A stretch of DNA of 5,840 bases from Actinomycetota bacterium (GTDB lineage Bacteria > Actinomycetota > Actinomycetes > Mycobacteriales > Jatrophihabitantaceae), in contig JAFAWL010000190.1 of NCBI GenBank assembly GCA_019241805.1, forward strand, positions 1-5,840, written 5' to 3'. The notes under the pieces are model-generated. The model saw only the letters and a list, made by a program, of their open reading frames with translations, searched no databases and was not told the origin of the DNA. Position 1 is the stretch's first letter, and each line of letters starts with the position of its first letter. The position numbers were made by a program, and so were the translations under genes. Below are positions 1 to 4,809 of this stretch, in pieces.

Positions 1-132
1 CTCGCCGTGCTGTTGCCGTTCACGACGCACGCCGGACTGCACTCGCAGATCGGCCTGGCGGCCACCAACCTCGCCGTGGGACTGATTGTGATGATCCTGG
101 TTCCGGTCGCGGCCGTTCAGGCGCGCCGCTGA
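1..132 (+). CDS. C-terminal end of a small membrane protein (partial, possibly DUF6069-like)
   Basis: The frame is open from the first base and stops with TGA at 130-132, giving 43 visible residues; the start lies outside the window. The visible part has a short hydrophobic piece (LAVLLPF), a polar turn (TTHAGLHSQ) and then a stretch of about 23 mostly hydrophobic residues ending in AVQARR, which looks like a last transmembrane helix followed by a basic cytoplasmic tail. The polar turn followed by a final helix resembles the end of DUF6069-type four-helix actinobacterial membrane proteins, but this is recall from a very short piece and is weak. The gene runs convergently into the kinase-like gene on the other strand, with a GC hairpin between the two stop codons. 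No function can be given. Confidence 0.6.
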   Translation, partial: LAVLLPFTTHAGLHSQIGLAATNLAVGLIVMILVPVAAVQARR

Positions 133-164
133 CCGGAGGTGCACGACCGATCCTGCTGGGATTT

Positions 165-193
165 CCGCGCGCCGGCCGCTGGCCAGCGCGCGG
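165..193. terminator. GC-rich hairpin between convergent genes, likely bidirectional terminator
   Basis: Bases 165-177 pair with 181-193 around a 3-nt loop (GCT). Twelve of the 13 positions pair and there is one C-A mismatch (173/185). The hairpin sits 32 nt after the stop of the membrane protein and 23 nt after the stop of the opposing kinase-like gene, where a shared terminator is expected. Neither strand has a U-tract after the stem, so it is not a canonical intrinsic terminator. Actinobacterial terminators are often reported without a clear U-tract. Confidence 0.5.
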
Positions 194-216
194 CGGTGCG
201 CCCGGCGTTTGTCGGG

Positions 217-876
217 TCAGGCCGGATCGAGTCCGGGACCGACGGACGGCGCGAAACTGCGAAATGCGGCGACGATGGCAGCGGCGCAGCCATCCTCCGG
301 TATAGCGGTGCTGTCCAGCTGTAGTTGGTAGAGGTCGGGGTCGTCGACATCGCGGTCGTAGAGCCGTCGCACGTATTGGGCCCGCGCGCGGTCGACCTGC
401 GGCAGTCGCGCGGCCGCCGTCTCCCGCGCTACACCCGCTCGACGGGCCGCCAGATCGATGCGGGCCTCGCGGGGGCCGAACAGTCGAACTCTGAGGACGT
501 CGGCTTCCTGCCGGAACGCGGCGCCGCCGGCCCGGCCGAGGATCACGGCGCCGCGTTTCAGCGCGCGCCGCATGATGACCTCGGCCTGCTGTCGGAATCG
601 AGCGGCGTCGTCGCCCGGTAGCGGCGCCTCGGCCAATGCATCGGGGTCGGTACCGATCACCCCACCGGCCATGGGTGCGAGGACGGTGAAAAATCGCTCG
701 GCCAGCGATCTGTTGATTACTGCGCCTTCGGCCTCTTCGGTCGTCACGTGCAACTTCGCGGCGACCTCGGAACTGATCGCCCGGTCGAGATAGGTGAAGC
801 CGAGTTGGTTGGCGACGAGGCGAGCGATCGGCTGCCCGCCCGCTCCGTAAGCGGCCGAGATCGTAACGCCGGGCAT
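217..876 (-). CDS. cytidylate-kinase-like family protein
   Basis: This 219-residue protein resembles the cytidylate-kinase-like family (Cytidylate_kin2 type), P-loop proteins related to CMP kinase whose substrates are mostly unknown. It begins with a beta strand and nucleotide loop, VTISAAYGAGGQPIARLVA (residues 4-22), followed by LGFTYLDR (25-32). A second conserved block, VILGRAGGA (111-119), follows, and the C-terminal lid and helix region reads RARAQYVRRLYDRDVDDPDL (163-182). This order matches the family, as does the length. The loop has Gly-Ala-Gly-Gly where classical P-loops have Gly-Lys-Ser/Thr, so there is no P-loop lysine; this appears usual for the family. I chose the ATG at 876 because GGAGGG lies 3 nt upstream and the conserved strand begins at once. 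A TTG at 900 would add eight residues but encodes that ribosome-binding site. No signal peptide is present, so it is probably cytosolic. The gene stands alone. An actual CMP kinase role is not supported. Confidence 0.85.
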   Translation of the reverse strand: MPGVTISAAYGAGGQPIARLVANQLGFTYLDRAISSEVAAKLHVTTEEAEGAVINRSLAERFFTVLAPMAGGVIGTDPDALAEAPLPGDDAARFRQQAEVIMRRALKRGAVILGRAGGAAFRQEADVLRVRLFGPREARIDLAARRAGVARETAAARLPQVDRARAQYVRRLYDRDVDDPDLYQLQLDSTAIPEDGCAAAIVAAFRSFAPSVGPGLDPA

Positions 877-1199
877 GATCCCTCCAGACGGATCGAGCAA
901 GCGCGGATGTCGACCAACAGTTTTACCGTGAGCGGCGTTCGCGGCTGCGCGACGGGTGGAGCAGTGGGCTAGATCGCGTAGCTGTCCGTGAAGGGGCCAC
1001 CGTCCCGTTCGCCCGAGTTCGGTGGGTTGTCCACCGCAGTTCGGTGACTCTGCGTAATAAAGGCGCGCTGGCCGCTCTTATGGACCTATGTCGATTGGCC
1101 TAAGTCGAGCGGACGAGGTAATTTCACCATCCGAATTGATCTTGCTTCGAGGTGATGGCGGGGGTCGCCCGATCCTGAAGACGGGTCTTTATCGTGATT
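877..1199. other. divergent intergenic region
   Basis: This gap of about 320 nt lies between the starts of the kinase-like gene (-) and the secreted protein gene (+), so it should hold both promoters. Open frames crossing it lack family features and run into the real genes in other frames. The only structure I see is the CGGTG motif cluster at 1016-1046 and an AT-rich patch (TAATAA, 1055-1060) just after it that could belong to a rightward promoter. No confident -35/-10 pair, riboswitch or RNA gene is visible. Confidence 0.6.
1016..1046. promoter_or_regulatory. candidate operator: repeated AGTTCGGTG with an inverted copy between
   Basis: The 9-mer AGTTCGGTG occurs at 1016-1024 and again at 1038-1046, spaced by exactly 22 bp, about two helical turns. 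Between them is an inverted CCACCG (1031-1036), which pairs with CGGTGG (1020-1025) as a 6-bp stem with a 5-nt loop. Three CGGTG-type half-sites within 31 bp, upstream of an AT-rich patch and inside a divergent gap, are suggestive of a binding site for a dimeric regulator. The regulator is unknown, and chance is possible in GC-rich DNA. Confidence 0.3.
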
Positions 1200-1841
1200 A
1201 TGCACATGCCGGTTCAGCCGGCCCGACGGATCGCTATTTCGAGGATCCGAGCATTCAACCTAACGACGATGACGGTGCTCGCCTTTGCCGTTGCGATTCT
1301 CGTTTCCGCCGGTGGCTCCAGACCTGTGGCCTCGGCAACTCCGGCGGCGTCATCGCCGACATTGTCGCCGCATGCACTCACGGCATCGCTGAATTCATCG
1401 CCAGCATTGCCAGCATCGGCGCGAGTGGAAAGGGTTGACGCCCGGTCCTTCCAAGTACGCGCGACGATTGCCGCGCATACGCGCGGCGACGTAACCATGG
1501 CGACGCCGGCGGATAGTGCACCGGCCAATCCCAACGCAGCCACTCAGTCAACGGACGGTGGCAATAGCGCTTCATCGGCCGGAAGCAATGGGTACGGTTG
1601 CGCTGCGGCATTGGCCTATCTTCGGGCGAACGCGGCGCCCGGATTTACATTCCTATGCCCGGGGTACGCGGCGGGTCGACAAGCGATGACCTGCATCAAT
1701 CATCCGCCGGAGTGTTCAGCCGGTTCGAAAGTGATCGCGATCAGCGTTCCGTGCCCCGCGGCCTACAAGAACGAAGCCAGTAACTCTTGGGTGCTCACCG
1801 GCCGAAGCTCAGCCCGGATCGACCCTCACGGATCGTGCTGA
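1200..1841 (+). CDS. secreted six-cysteine protein of unknown function
   Basis: The 213-residue product has three parts. A basic N-terminus (ARRIAISRIRA) is followed by a hydrophobic core (TVLAFAVAILVSAGG) and a likely signal peptidase site after PVASA, about residue 46. Next comes a low-complexity linker of about 85 residues rich in Ala, Ser, Thr and Pro. Last is a compact C-terminal domain of about 80 residues starting at GYGCAAALAYLRANAAPGF and ending in Cys. All six cysteines (134, 153, 165, 172, 185, 213) lie in this domain, which fits up to three disulfides in an exported protein. The motifs LCPGYAAG, MTCINHPPEC and PCPAAYKNEASNSWVL look conserved, and I believe similar domains occur in other actinobacterial hypothetical proteins, but I know no function. 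The start is uncertain: GTG 1194, ATG 1200 and ATG 1206 are in frame and none has a clear ribosome-binding site. ATG 1269 would remove the basic n-region, so it is less likely. Confidence 0.75.
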   Translation: MHMPVQPARRIAISRIRAFNLTTMTVLAFAVAILVSAGGSRPVASATPAASSPTLSPHALTASLNSSPALPASARVERVDARSFQVRATIAAHTRGDVTMATPADSAPANPNAATQSTDGGNSASSAGSNGYGCAAALAYLRANAAPGFTFLCPGYAAGRQAMTCINHPPECSAGSKVIAISVPCPAAYKNEASNSWVLTGRSSARIDPHGSC

Positions 1842-1885
1842 CGCACTCTCGCTAACGCGCCCGCGGGAACGCTAAGAACGGCCGA

Positions 1886-2290
1886 TCAGCGGCGCGGGGG
1901 CCGCCAGTGCGACCGGAAGTCGCCGTGATCGTGATAGGCGACGGCCAGCAGGCAGAGCGCTTGTACGGCTACGTCCCTTGCGCCCACGTCGGCATCTCGA
2001 TCGCGCAGCACTACCACACGCTGCATGGCACCCACCAACTGACGACGCGCCGCCGCCTCGGCGCGCAGCCGCGACATCTTGTCGGTGCCCACCGCGTCCA
2101 AGCTCTTGCGGGAGATCTGCCGGAGAGCAGCGTCGTCCTCGTCGAATCGATCGAGCAGAAAACGGACGAGGTCGCTGCGGGTGGAGCCGTCCATGGCCCA
2201 TCGCTCGAACGACTCCTCCGTGTCGGTGTCGGCTGTCGGCAACGCGACGGTCGGCGAATCGACGTGACGATCTACGGAAGTTCGCGTCAT
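1886..2290 (-). CDS. DUF6221-like protein of unknown function
   Basis: This 134-residue protein ends with LAVAYHDHGDFRSHWRP (115-131), closely resembling the C-terminal signature of actinobacterial DUF6221 proteins (LRLLAxxYxDHPDYRxEWRP). The N-terminal family motif is visible as SDLVRFLLDRFDEDDAAL (39-56). The middle is a charged helix that includes ARRQLVGAMQRVVVLRDRDAD. No signal peptide or membrane helix is present, so it is probably cytosolic; the family has no known role. I chose ATG 2290 because GAGG lies 9 nt upstream. ATG 2194, just before the family motif, would give a product closer to the usual N-terminus, but its nearest purine-rich site is about 18 nt away. The gene is transcribed alone, converging with the secreted protein gene (44 nt between stops). 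A SigF-type promoter lies about 100 nt upstream, which suggests stress or stationary-phase expression. Confidence 0.8.
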   Translation of the reverse strand: MTRTSVDRHVDSPTVALPTADTDTEESFERWAMDGSTRSDLVRFLLDRFDEDDAALRQISRKSLDAVGTDKMSRLRAEAAARRQLVGAMQRVVVLRDRDADVGARDVAVQALCLLAVAYHDHGDFRSHWRPPRR

Positions 2291-2366
2291 GGTCCAGGTC
2301 CTCGATTGCCAGAGCCTGCTCAACGGTATGCACCGGGTGCAGATCTCGAAGCCCGACAGTGTCCGT

Positions 2367-2393
2367 GTTTCGGGGCGGGCGCTCGCGGTGTAC
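2367..2393 (+). promoter_or_regulatory. weak opposing SigF-like element towards the F420 oxidoreductase gene
   Basis: On the plus strand, GTTT (2367-2370) is followed after 17 nt by GTGTAC (2388-2393), one mismatch from GGGTAC. It shares the palindromic GTAC (2390-2393) with the minus-strand promoter. If active, it would start near 2400 and leave a leader of about 130 nt before the oxidoreductase ATG, which is long. It may be a by-product of the palindrome. Confidence 0.2.
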
Positions 2394-2415
2394 CCGGTCG
2401 CGGCTCCCGCCAAAC
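2390..2415 (-). promoter_or_regulatory. SigF-type promoter upstream of the DUF6221-like gene
   Basis: Read on the minus strand, GTTT (2415-2412) is followed after exactly 16 nt by GGGTAC (2395-2390). This matches the mycobacterial SigF consensus GTTT-N15-17-GGGTAY without a mismatch. Transcription would start near 2383, leaving a leader of about 90 nt before the ATG at 2290. The element is intergenic and correctly oriented. The match to the consensus is direct; dependence on SigF is inferred. Confidence 0.6.
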
Positions 2416-2488
2416 CATCCCCCGCAACCGGCGCGCCGCGGGTTCTCATGTACGGGCGCCGATAGCGGAAACCCTCAGCCGGGTAGCT

Positions 2489-2503
2489 GTCGTCGAAGAC
2501 GAC
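2489..2503. repeat. perfect short inverted repeat before the oxidoreductase gene
   Basis: GTCGTC, GAA, GACGAC forms a perfect 6-bp stem with a 3-nt loop, ending 29 nt before the ATG at 2533. It could be an operator for a dimeric regulator or an mRNA hairpin in the leader. It is short enough to be chance in GC-rich DNA. Confidence 0.3.
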
Positions 2504-2532
2504 GCCACGACCGGCCCAATGCGAGGTAGCAG

Positions 2533-3510
2533 ATGAAGATCGGTTACTTCTTGTCCTGCGAGGAATACAGCCCAGCCGAGTTGCTCGACCAAGCCCGATG
2601 GGCCGAGGCGGCGGGCTTCGAGTTCCTATGGATTTCCGATCATTTCCATCCGTGGAACGACGCTCAGGGAGAAAGTCCGTTCGTCTGGTCGATGATCGGA
2701 GCGATCAGCTCAGTGTGCTCGTTGCCCATAACGACAGCCGTCACCTGTCCAATCATTCGTCAGCACCCCGTTCTGGTCGCGCAAGCCGCGGCCACCTGCG
2801 CGGTGCTCACGGGCGGGCGCTTCACGCTCGGTGTCGGCACCGGGGAGGCGCTGAACGAGCATGTCACCGGTGCCCGGTGGCCGAACATCGGCGTGCGACT
2901 GGAGATGTTGGAGGAGGCTGTGACGCTCATGCGGGCGTTATGGAACGACGGGTTCGTCGACCACCACGGGACGCACTACACCGTCGAGAACGCCCGTATT
3001 TACACCCGGCCCGAACAACCTGTACCGGTGTATGTGAGCGGCTTCGGCCCGAAAGCCGTAGAAGTCGCGGGGCGCATCGGCGACGGCTTCGTCACAACGA
3101 GTCCCGACCAACAATTGCTTTCCCTGTTTCGACGCTCCGGTGGCCAGGACAAGCCGACGTCGGCCGGCTACAAAGTCTGTTGGGGACCTGACGACGATGC
3201 CTGCCTCGACATCGCCCACCGACTATGGGCCAACAGCGGGCTGCCGGGTGAGCTGTCGCAGGTGCTACCCAGTCCGGCGCATATCGAGCAGGCCAGCAGC
3301 TTGGTCGCACGAGAAACGACACGCTCCTCGATCGCGTACGGCCAGGACGTCGATCGGCACGTCGCGGCATTCAAGCCCTACGCCGACGCCGGCATTGACG
3401 TCGTACACATCTCGCAAATGGGCGGTCGCGATCCCCGAAGCAGCGCCGAAGGGTTTTTCGAGTTCTACCGCGATCAGGCGCTGCCGCGGCTCAGGGAGCT
3501 GGCCAGCTGA
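2533..3510 (+). CDS. F420-dependent LLM-class oxidoreductase, Fgd-like (TIGR03557-type)
   Basis: This 325-residue TIM-barrel enzyme belongs to the luciferase-like monooxygenase superfamily and transfers hydride to or from the deazaflavin F420. It resembles the TIGR03557 group, related to F420-dependent glucose-6-phosphate dehydrogenase Fgd1 and similar in length. SDHFHPW (35-41) supplies His37 and Trp41, and GVGTGEALNEH (100-110) supplies Glu105 and Asn108, matching the Fgd1 active-site residues His40, Trp44, Glu109 and Asn112. Other family blocks are VENARIY (151-157), YVSGFGPKA (168-175) and GRIGDGFVT (180-188). Lys214 in YKVCW may match the Fgd1 phosphate-binding Lys198; the other phosphate ligands cannot be placed by eye. 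The substrate is therefore unknown and glucose 6-phosphate should not be assumed. ATG 2533 has GAGG 6 nt upstream, and the core strand KIGYFLS starts at once. No export signal is present, so it is probably cytosolic. Its last 37 nt overlap the end of the DUF4126-like gene on the other strand. Confidence 0.92.
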   Translation: MKIGYFLSCEEYSPAELLDQARWAEAAGFEFLWISDHFHPWNDAQGESPFVWSMIGAISSVCSLPITTAVTCPIIRQHPVLVAQAAATCAVLTGGRFTLGVGTGEALNEHVTGARWPNIGVRLEMLEEAVTLMRALWNDGFVDHHGTHYTVENARIYTRPEQPVPVYVSGFGPKAVEVAGRIGDGFVTTSPDQQLLSLFRRSGGQDKPTSAGYKVCWGPDDDACLDIAHRLWANSGLPGELSQVLPSPAHIEQASSLVARETTRSSIAYGQDVDRHVAAFKPYADAGIDVVHISQMGGRDPRSSAEGFFEFYRDQALPRLRELAS

Positions 3511-3977
3511 CCTTTCAGGACGGCGGCGAGGCCGAGAACCACGACGTCCTCGGCCAACGCGCCGGGCAGGTCGTCGCCGAAGCGAGCCGCCGCAAGGGAG
3601 CGCCAGCGGGCGCCCAACCAGGATCCCCCGATCGCAAACGCTACGGCGACGCCAGCGCCGGCGAGCGCCGTCGGCCCCGATCGCCGAGCGACGGCGAAGC
3701 CGCCTATCCCACCGGTCACGGCCCGCGCGGCTAGTACCGCCGGCGACAGGCGGCTCGGAGTGATCGGCAACTTGTCGAGAACGTATTCCGTCGCGGCGGC
3801 CACGACCACGGGCCGCCGTACACCCGGACGAGCCAGCACGGCACCTAAACTCCGTCCGAAGATCGGCGTTGTGGAAGCCACCGCGGCCGGTCCCGTCATC
3901 GATCGACCGCCGCTCACCAGGCCGGTTAGTGCGGCCAGCACTAGTAGTCGCCGGCTGGGACGGGCTGATTCGCTCAT
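3474..3977 (-). CDS. DUF4126-like membrane protein
   Basis: This 167-residue, Ala- and Gly-rich protein has the pattern of DUF4126-type membrane proteins. The segments are: helix LLVLAALTGLVSG followed by GRSMTGPAAVA (24-34); ATEYVLDKLPITPSRLSPAV (62-81); AARAVTGGIGGFAV (83-96); ALAGAGVAVAFAIGGSWLGARWR (104-126); and DDLPGALAEDVVVLGLAA (135-152). Three or four hydrophobic segments are short and may include re-entrant helices. The family's function is not established. The start overlaps the stop of the upstream STAS gene as ATGA (3974-3977), so the two are probably translated in a coupled way. The last residues (KGQLASSLSRGSA) are encoded within the 37-nt tail overlap with the opposing F420 oxidoreductase gene and look like an extension beyond the conserved part. 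Confidence 0.8.
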   Translation of the reverse strand: MSESARPSRRLLVLAALTGLVSGGRSMTGPAAVASTTPIFGRSLGAVLARPGVRRPVVVAAATEYVLDKLPITPSRLSPAVLAARAVTGGIGGFAVARRSGPTALAGAGVAVAFAIGGSWLGARWRSLAAARFGDDLPGALAEDVVVLGLAAVLKGQLASSLSRGSA

Positions 3978-4354
3978 CCGACCCGAAGCGCCCCGGTCAC
4001 CGAGGAGCTGGTCAGGGCGGCGGCACCCGCGTCGTCCGACAGCAACCCGAGGATCCGGCGCACGGCCGGGCTGGCGTCGACCAACACGAGCGGCGCGGCC
4101 TCGGACCGACGGCGTCGCCAGGCCGAATCCAGCACCGGGCCGATGCCGTGGCTGTCGGCGAACTCGATCGACGCGAGGTCGATGAGCACCGGCTCCGGAA
4201 GCCGTTCCAGGTGGGTGAGCAGCACTTCCAGATGGGCGGCCGAGGACAGGTCGAGTTCGCCCGCGATGCGTAGTAGCAGCCCGTCGGCAGCCGGTGAGAG
4301 GGATACCTGGGCCGACTGCGTGCGACGGTCGTAGTGAGTCGGATAAGTGGACAT
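3974..4354 (-). CDS. STAS-domain anti-sigma factor antagonist
   Basis: The 126-residue product is a single STAS domain of the SpoIIAA/RsbV type. In such partner-switching systems the unphosphorylated antagonist binds an anti-sigma kinase and frees the sigma factor. LLLRIAGELDLSSAAHLEVL (27-46) is the first strand and helix, VLIDLASIEFADSHGIGPVL (56-75) holds the phosphoacceptor loop, and PLVLVDASPAVRRILGLL forms the later strand and helix. Ser68, directly after Asp67, is in the position phosphorylated in RsbV and SpoIIAA. The next residue is His69 where Ser or Thr is common, which may alter recognition by the kinase. I chose ATG 4354 because it leaves a complete domain with a short N-terminal tail. 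The GGGG run about 8 nt upstream is only a weak ribosome-binding site, and longer readings to 4477 add sequence unlike the family. No partner kinase or sigma gene is in the window. The DUF4126-like gene follows with an ATGA overlap. Confidence 0.88.
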   Translation of the reverse strand: MSTYPTHYDRRTQSAQVSLSPAADGLLLRIAGELDLSSAAHLEVLLTHLERLPEPVLIDLASIEFADSHGIGPVLDSAWRRRRSEAAPLVLVDASPAVRRILGLLSDDAGAAALTSSSVTGALRVG

Positions 4355-4495
4355 GACTGAACCCCGGACTTCGTCTCGGGAGTGTCCGCGCCAGCCGGTG
4401 GCAGGTTTATCAACGGCGCAACAACGGCTCGTTTTGAGTGATTTCCACGCTACCAGCGTTCTGGCGGCGACGTGCAAGCCCTGGCACTATTTGAC

Positions 4496-4521
4496 GTTCA
4501 CCCAACGGGCTTAACGGGTAT
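4496..4521 (+). promoter_or_regulatory. SigF-like promoter upstream of the 66-residue protein gene
   Basis: GTTC (4496-4499), 16 nt, then GGGTAT (4516-4521) differs from the mycobacterial SigF consensus GTTT-N15-17-GGGTAY by one base in the -35 element. Transcription would start near 4528, about 44 nt before the ATG at 4572. It lies in the divergent gap opposite the STAS gene. Use by SigF is inferred. Confidence 0.5.
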
Positions 4522-4571
4522 TGCGGAGGTAGCGATGCCCAATCCGTGCTCGCCCGACACCGGAGCTGGCG

Positions 4572-4772
4572 ATGACCGAGGAAGAGTTCGCCGATCTCAC
4601 TGCCCAGTACATAGCCGCGACCGAGCGCCGGCTCGATTTGATCAAGCGGGAGAAGCTGAACACGCCGTCGGCGTTGTCCGCCTACCGCGAACTCGCCGAT
4701 CAGGAATGGGAGTTGGGGTTGGCGTGGGATGCCGAGCTGGAACGGTCGTTCGAGGAGAGGTCGGGTCACTGA
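4572..4772 (+). CDS. small acidic helical protein, function unknown
   Basis: This 66-residue protein is rich in Glu, Asp, Ala and Leu and looks largely helical: MTEEEFADLTAQYIAATERR, then LIKREKLNTPSALSAYRELA, then an acidic end with three tryptophans or aromatic positions before a His terminus. It has no cysteine, signal peptide or membrane segment. I accept it as coding because codon third positions are mostly G or C, the composition is protein-like, and GGAG lies 6 nt before the ATG. Reading back in frame meets TAG at 4530-4532 with no other usual start between, so the start is well fixed. A second ATG at 4535 with a stronger GGAGG is in another frame and yields an implausible Arg/Gly/Val-rich product. 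A SigF-like promoter lies just upstream, suggesting a stress-induced protein. I do not recognise a family. Confidence 0.65.
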   Translation: MTEEEFADLTAQYIAATERRLDLIKREKLNTPSALSAYRELADQEWELGLAWDAELERSFEERSGH

Positions 4773-4783
4773 ACGTGTTTCAG
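4769..4783. repeat. weak inverted repeat at convergent gene ends
   Basis: CTGAA, CGTGT, TTCAG forms a 5-bp stem with a 5-nt loop, overlapping the stop codon of the small protein gene in the 37-nt gap before the end of the racemase-type gene. It is too short to call a terminator, but it is the only dyad I see there. Confidence 0.2.
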
Positions 4784-4809
4784 CCCGCGACAGCGAGCGC
4801 CGACGGGCA

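Noticed and set aside
1088..1438. Open frame of 116 codons on the plus strand
   Set aside because: It overlaps the start of the secreted protein gene in another frame, has no ribosome-binding site, and its product shows no domain or signal features.
1590..1667. GGGTAC hexamers at 1590-1595 and 1662-1667 as SigF -10 elements
   Set aside because: Both lie inside the secreted protein coding region and lack GTTT at 15-17 nt upstream.
1850..1875. CGCTAA direct repeat and CCCGCGGG palindrome between convergent stops
   Set aside because: The repeat is only 6 bp, and the palindrome has no loop, so it does not make a credible terminator.
2481..2486. GGGTAG as a -10 for the oxidoreductase gene
   Set aside because: The sixth base departs from the consensus and the -35 position reads GATA, not GTTT.
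1907..2536. Long plus-strand open frames opposite the DUF6221-like gene
   Set aside because: Their products are Arg/Pro/Ser-rich antisense shadows; the minus-strand frame carries the recognisable C-terminal family signature.
3140..3763. Plus-strand frame of 207 codons crossing the end of the oxidoreductase gene
   Set aside because: It is very Arg/Pro-rich and shadows two well-supported genes on opposite strands.
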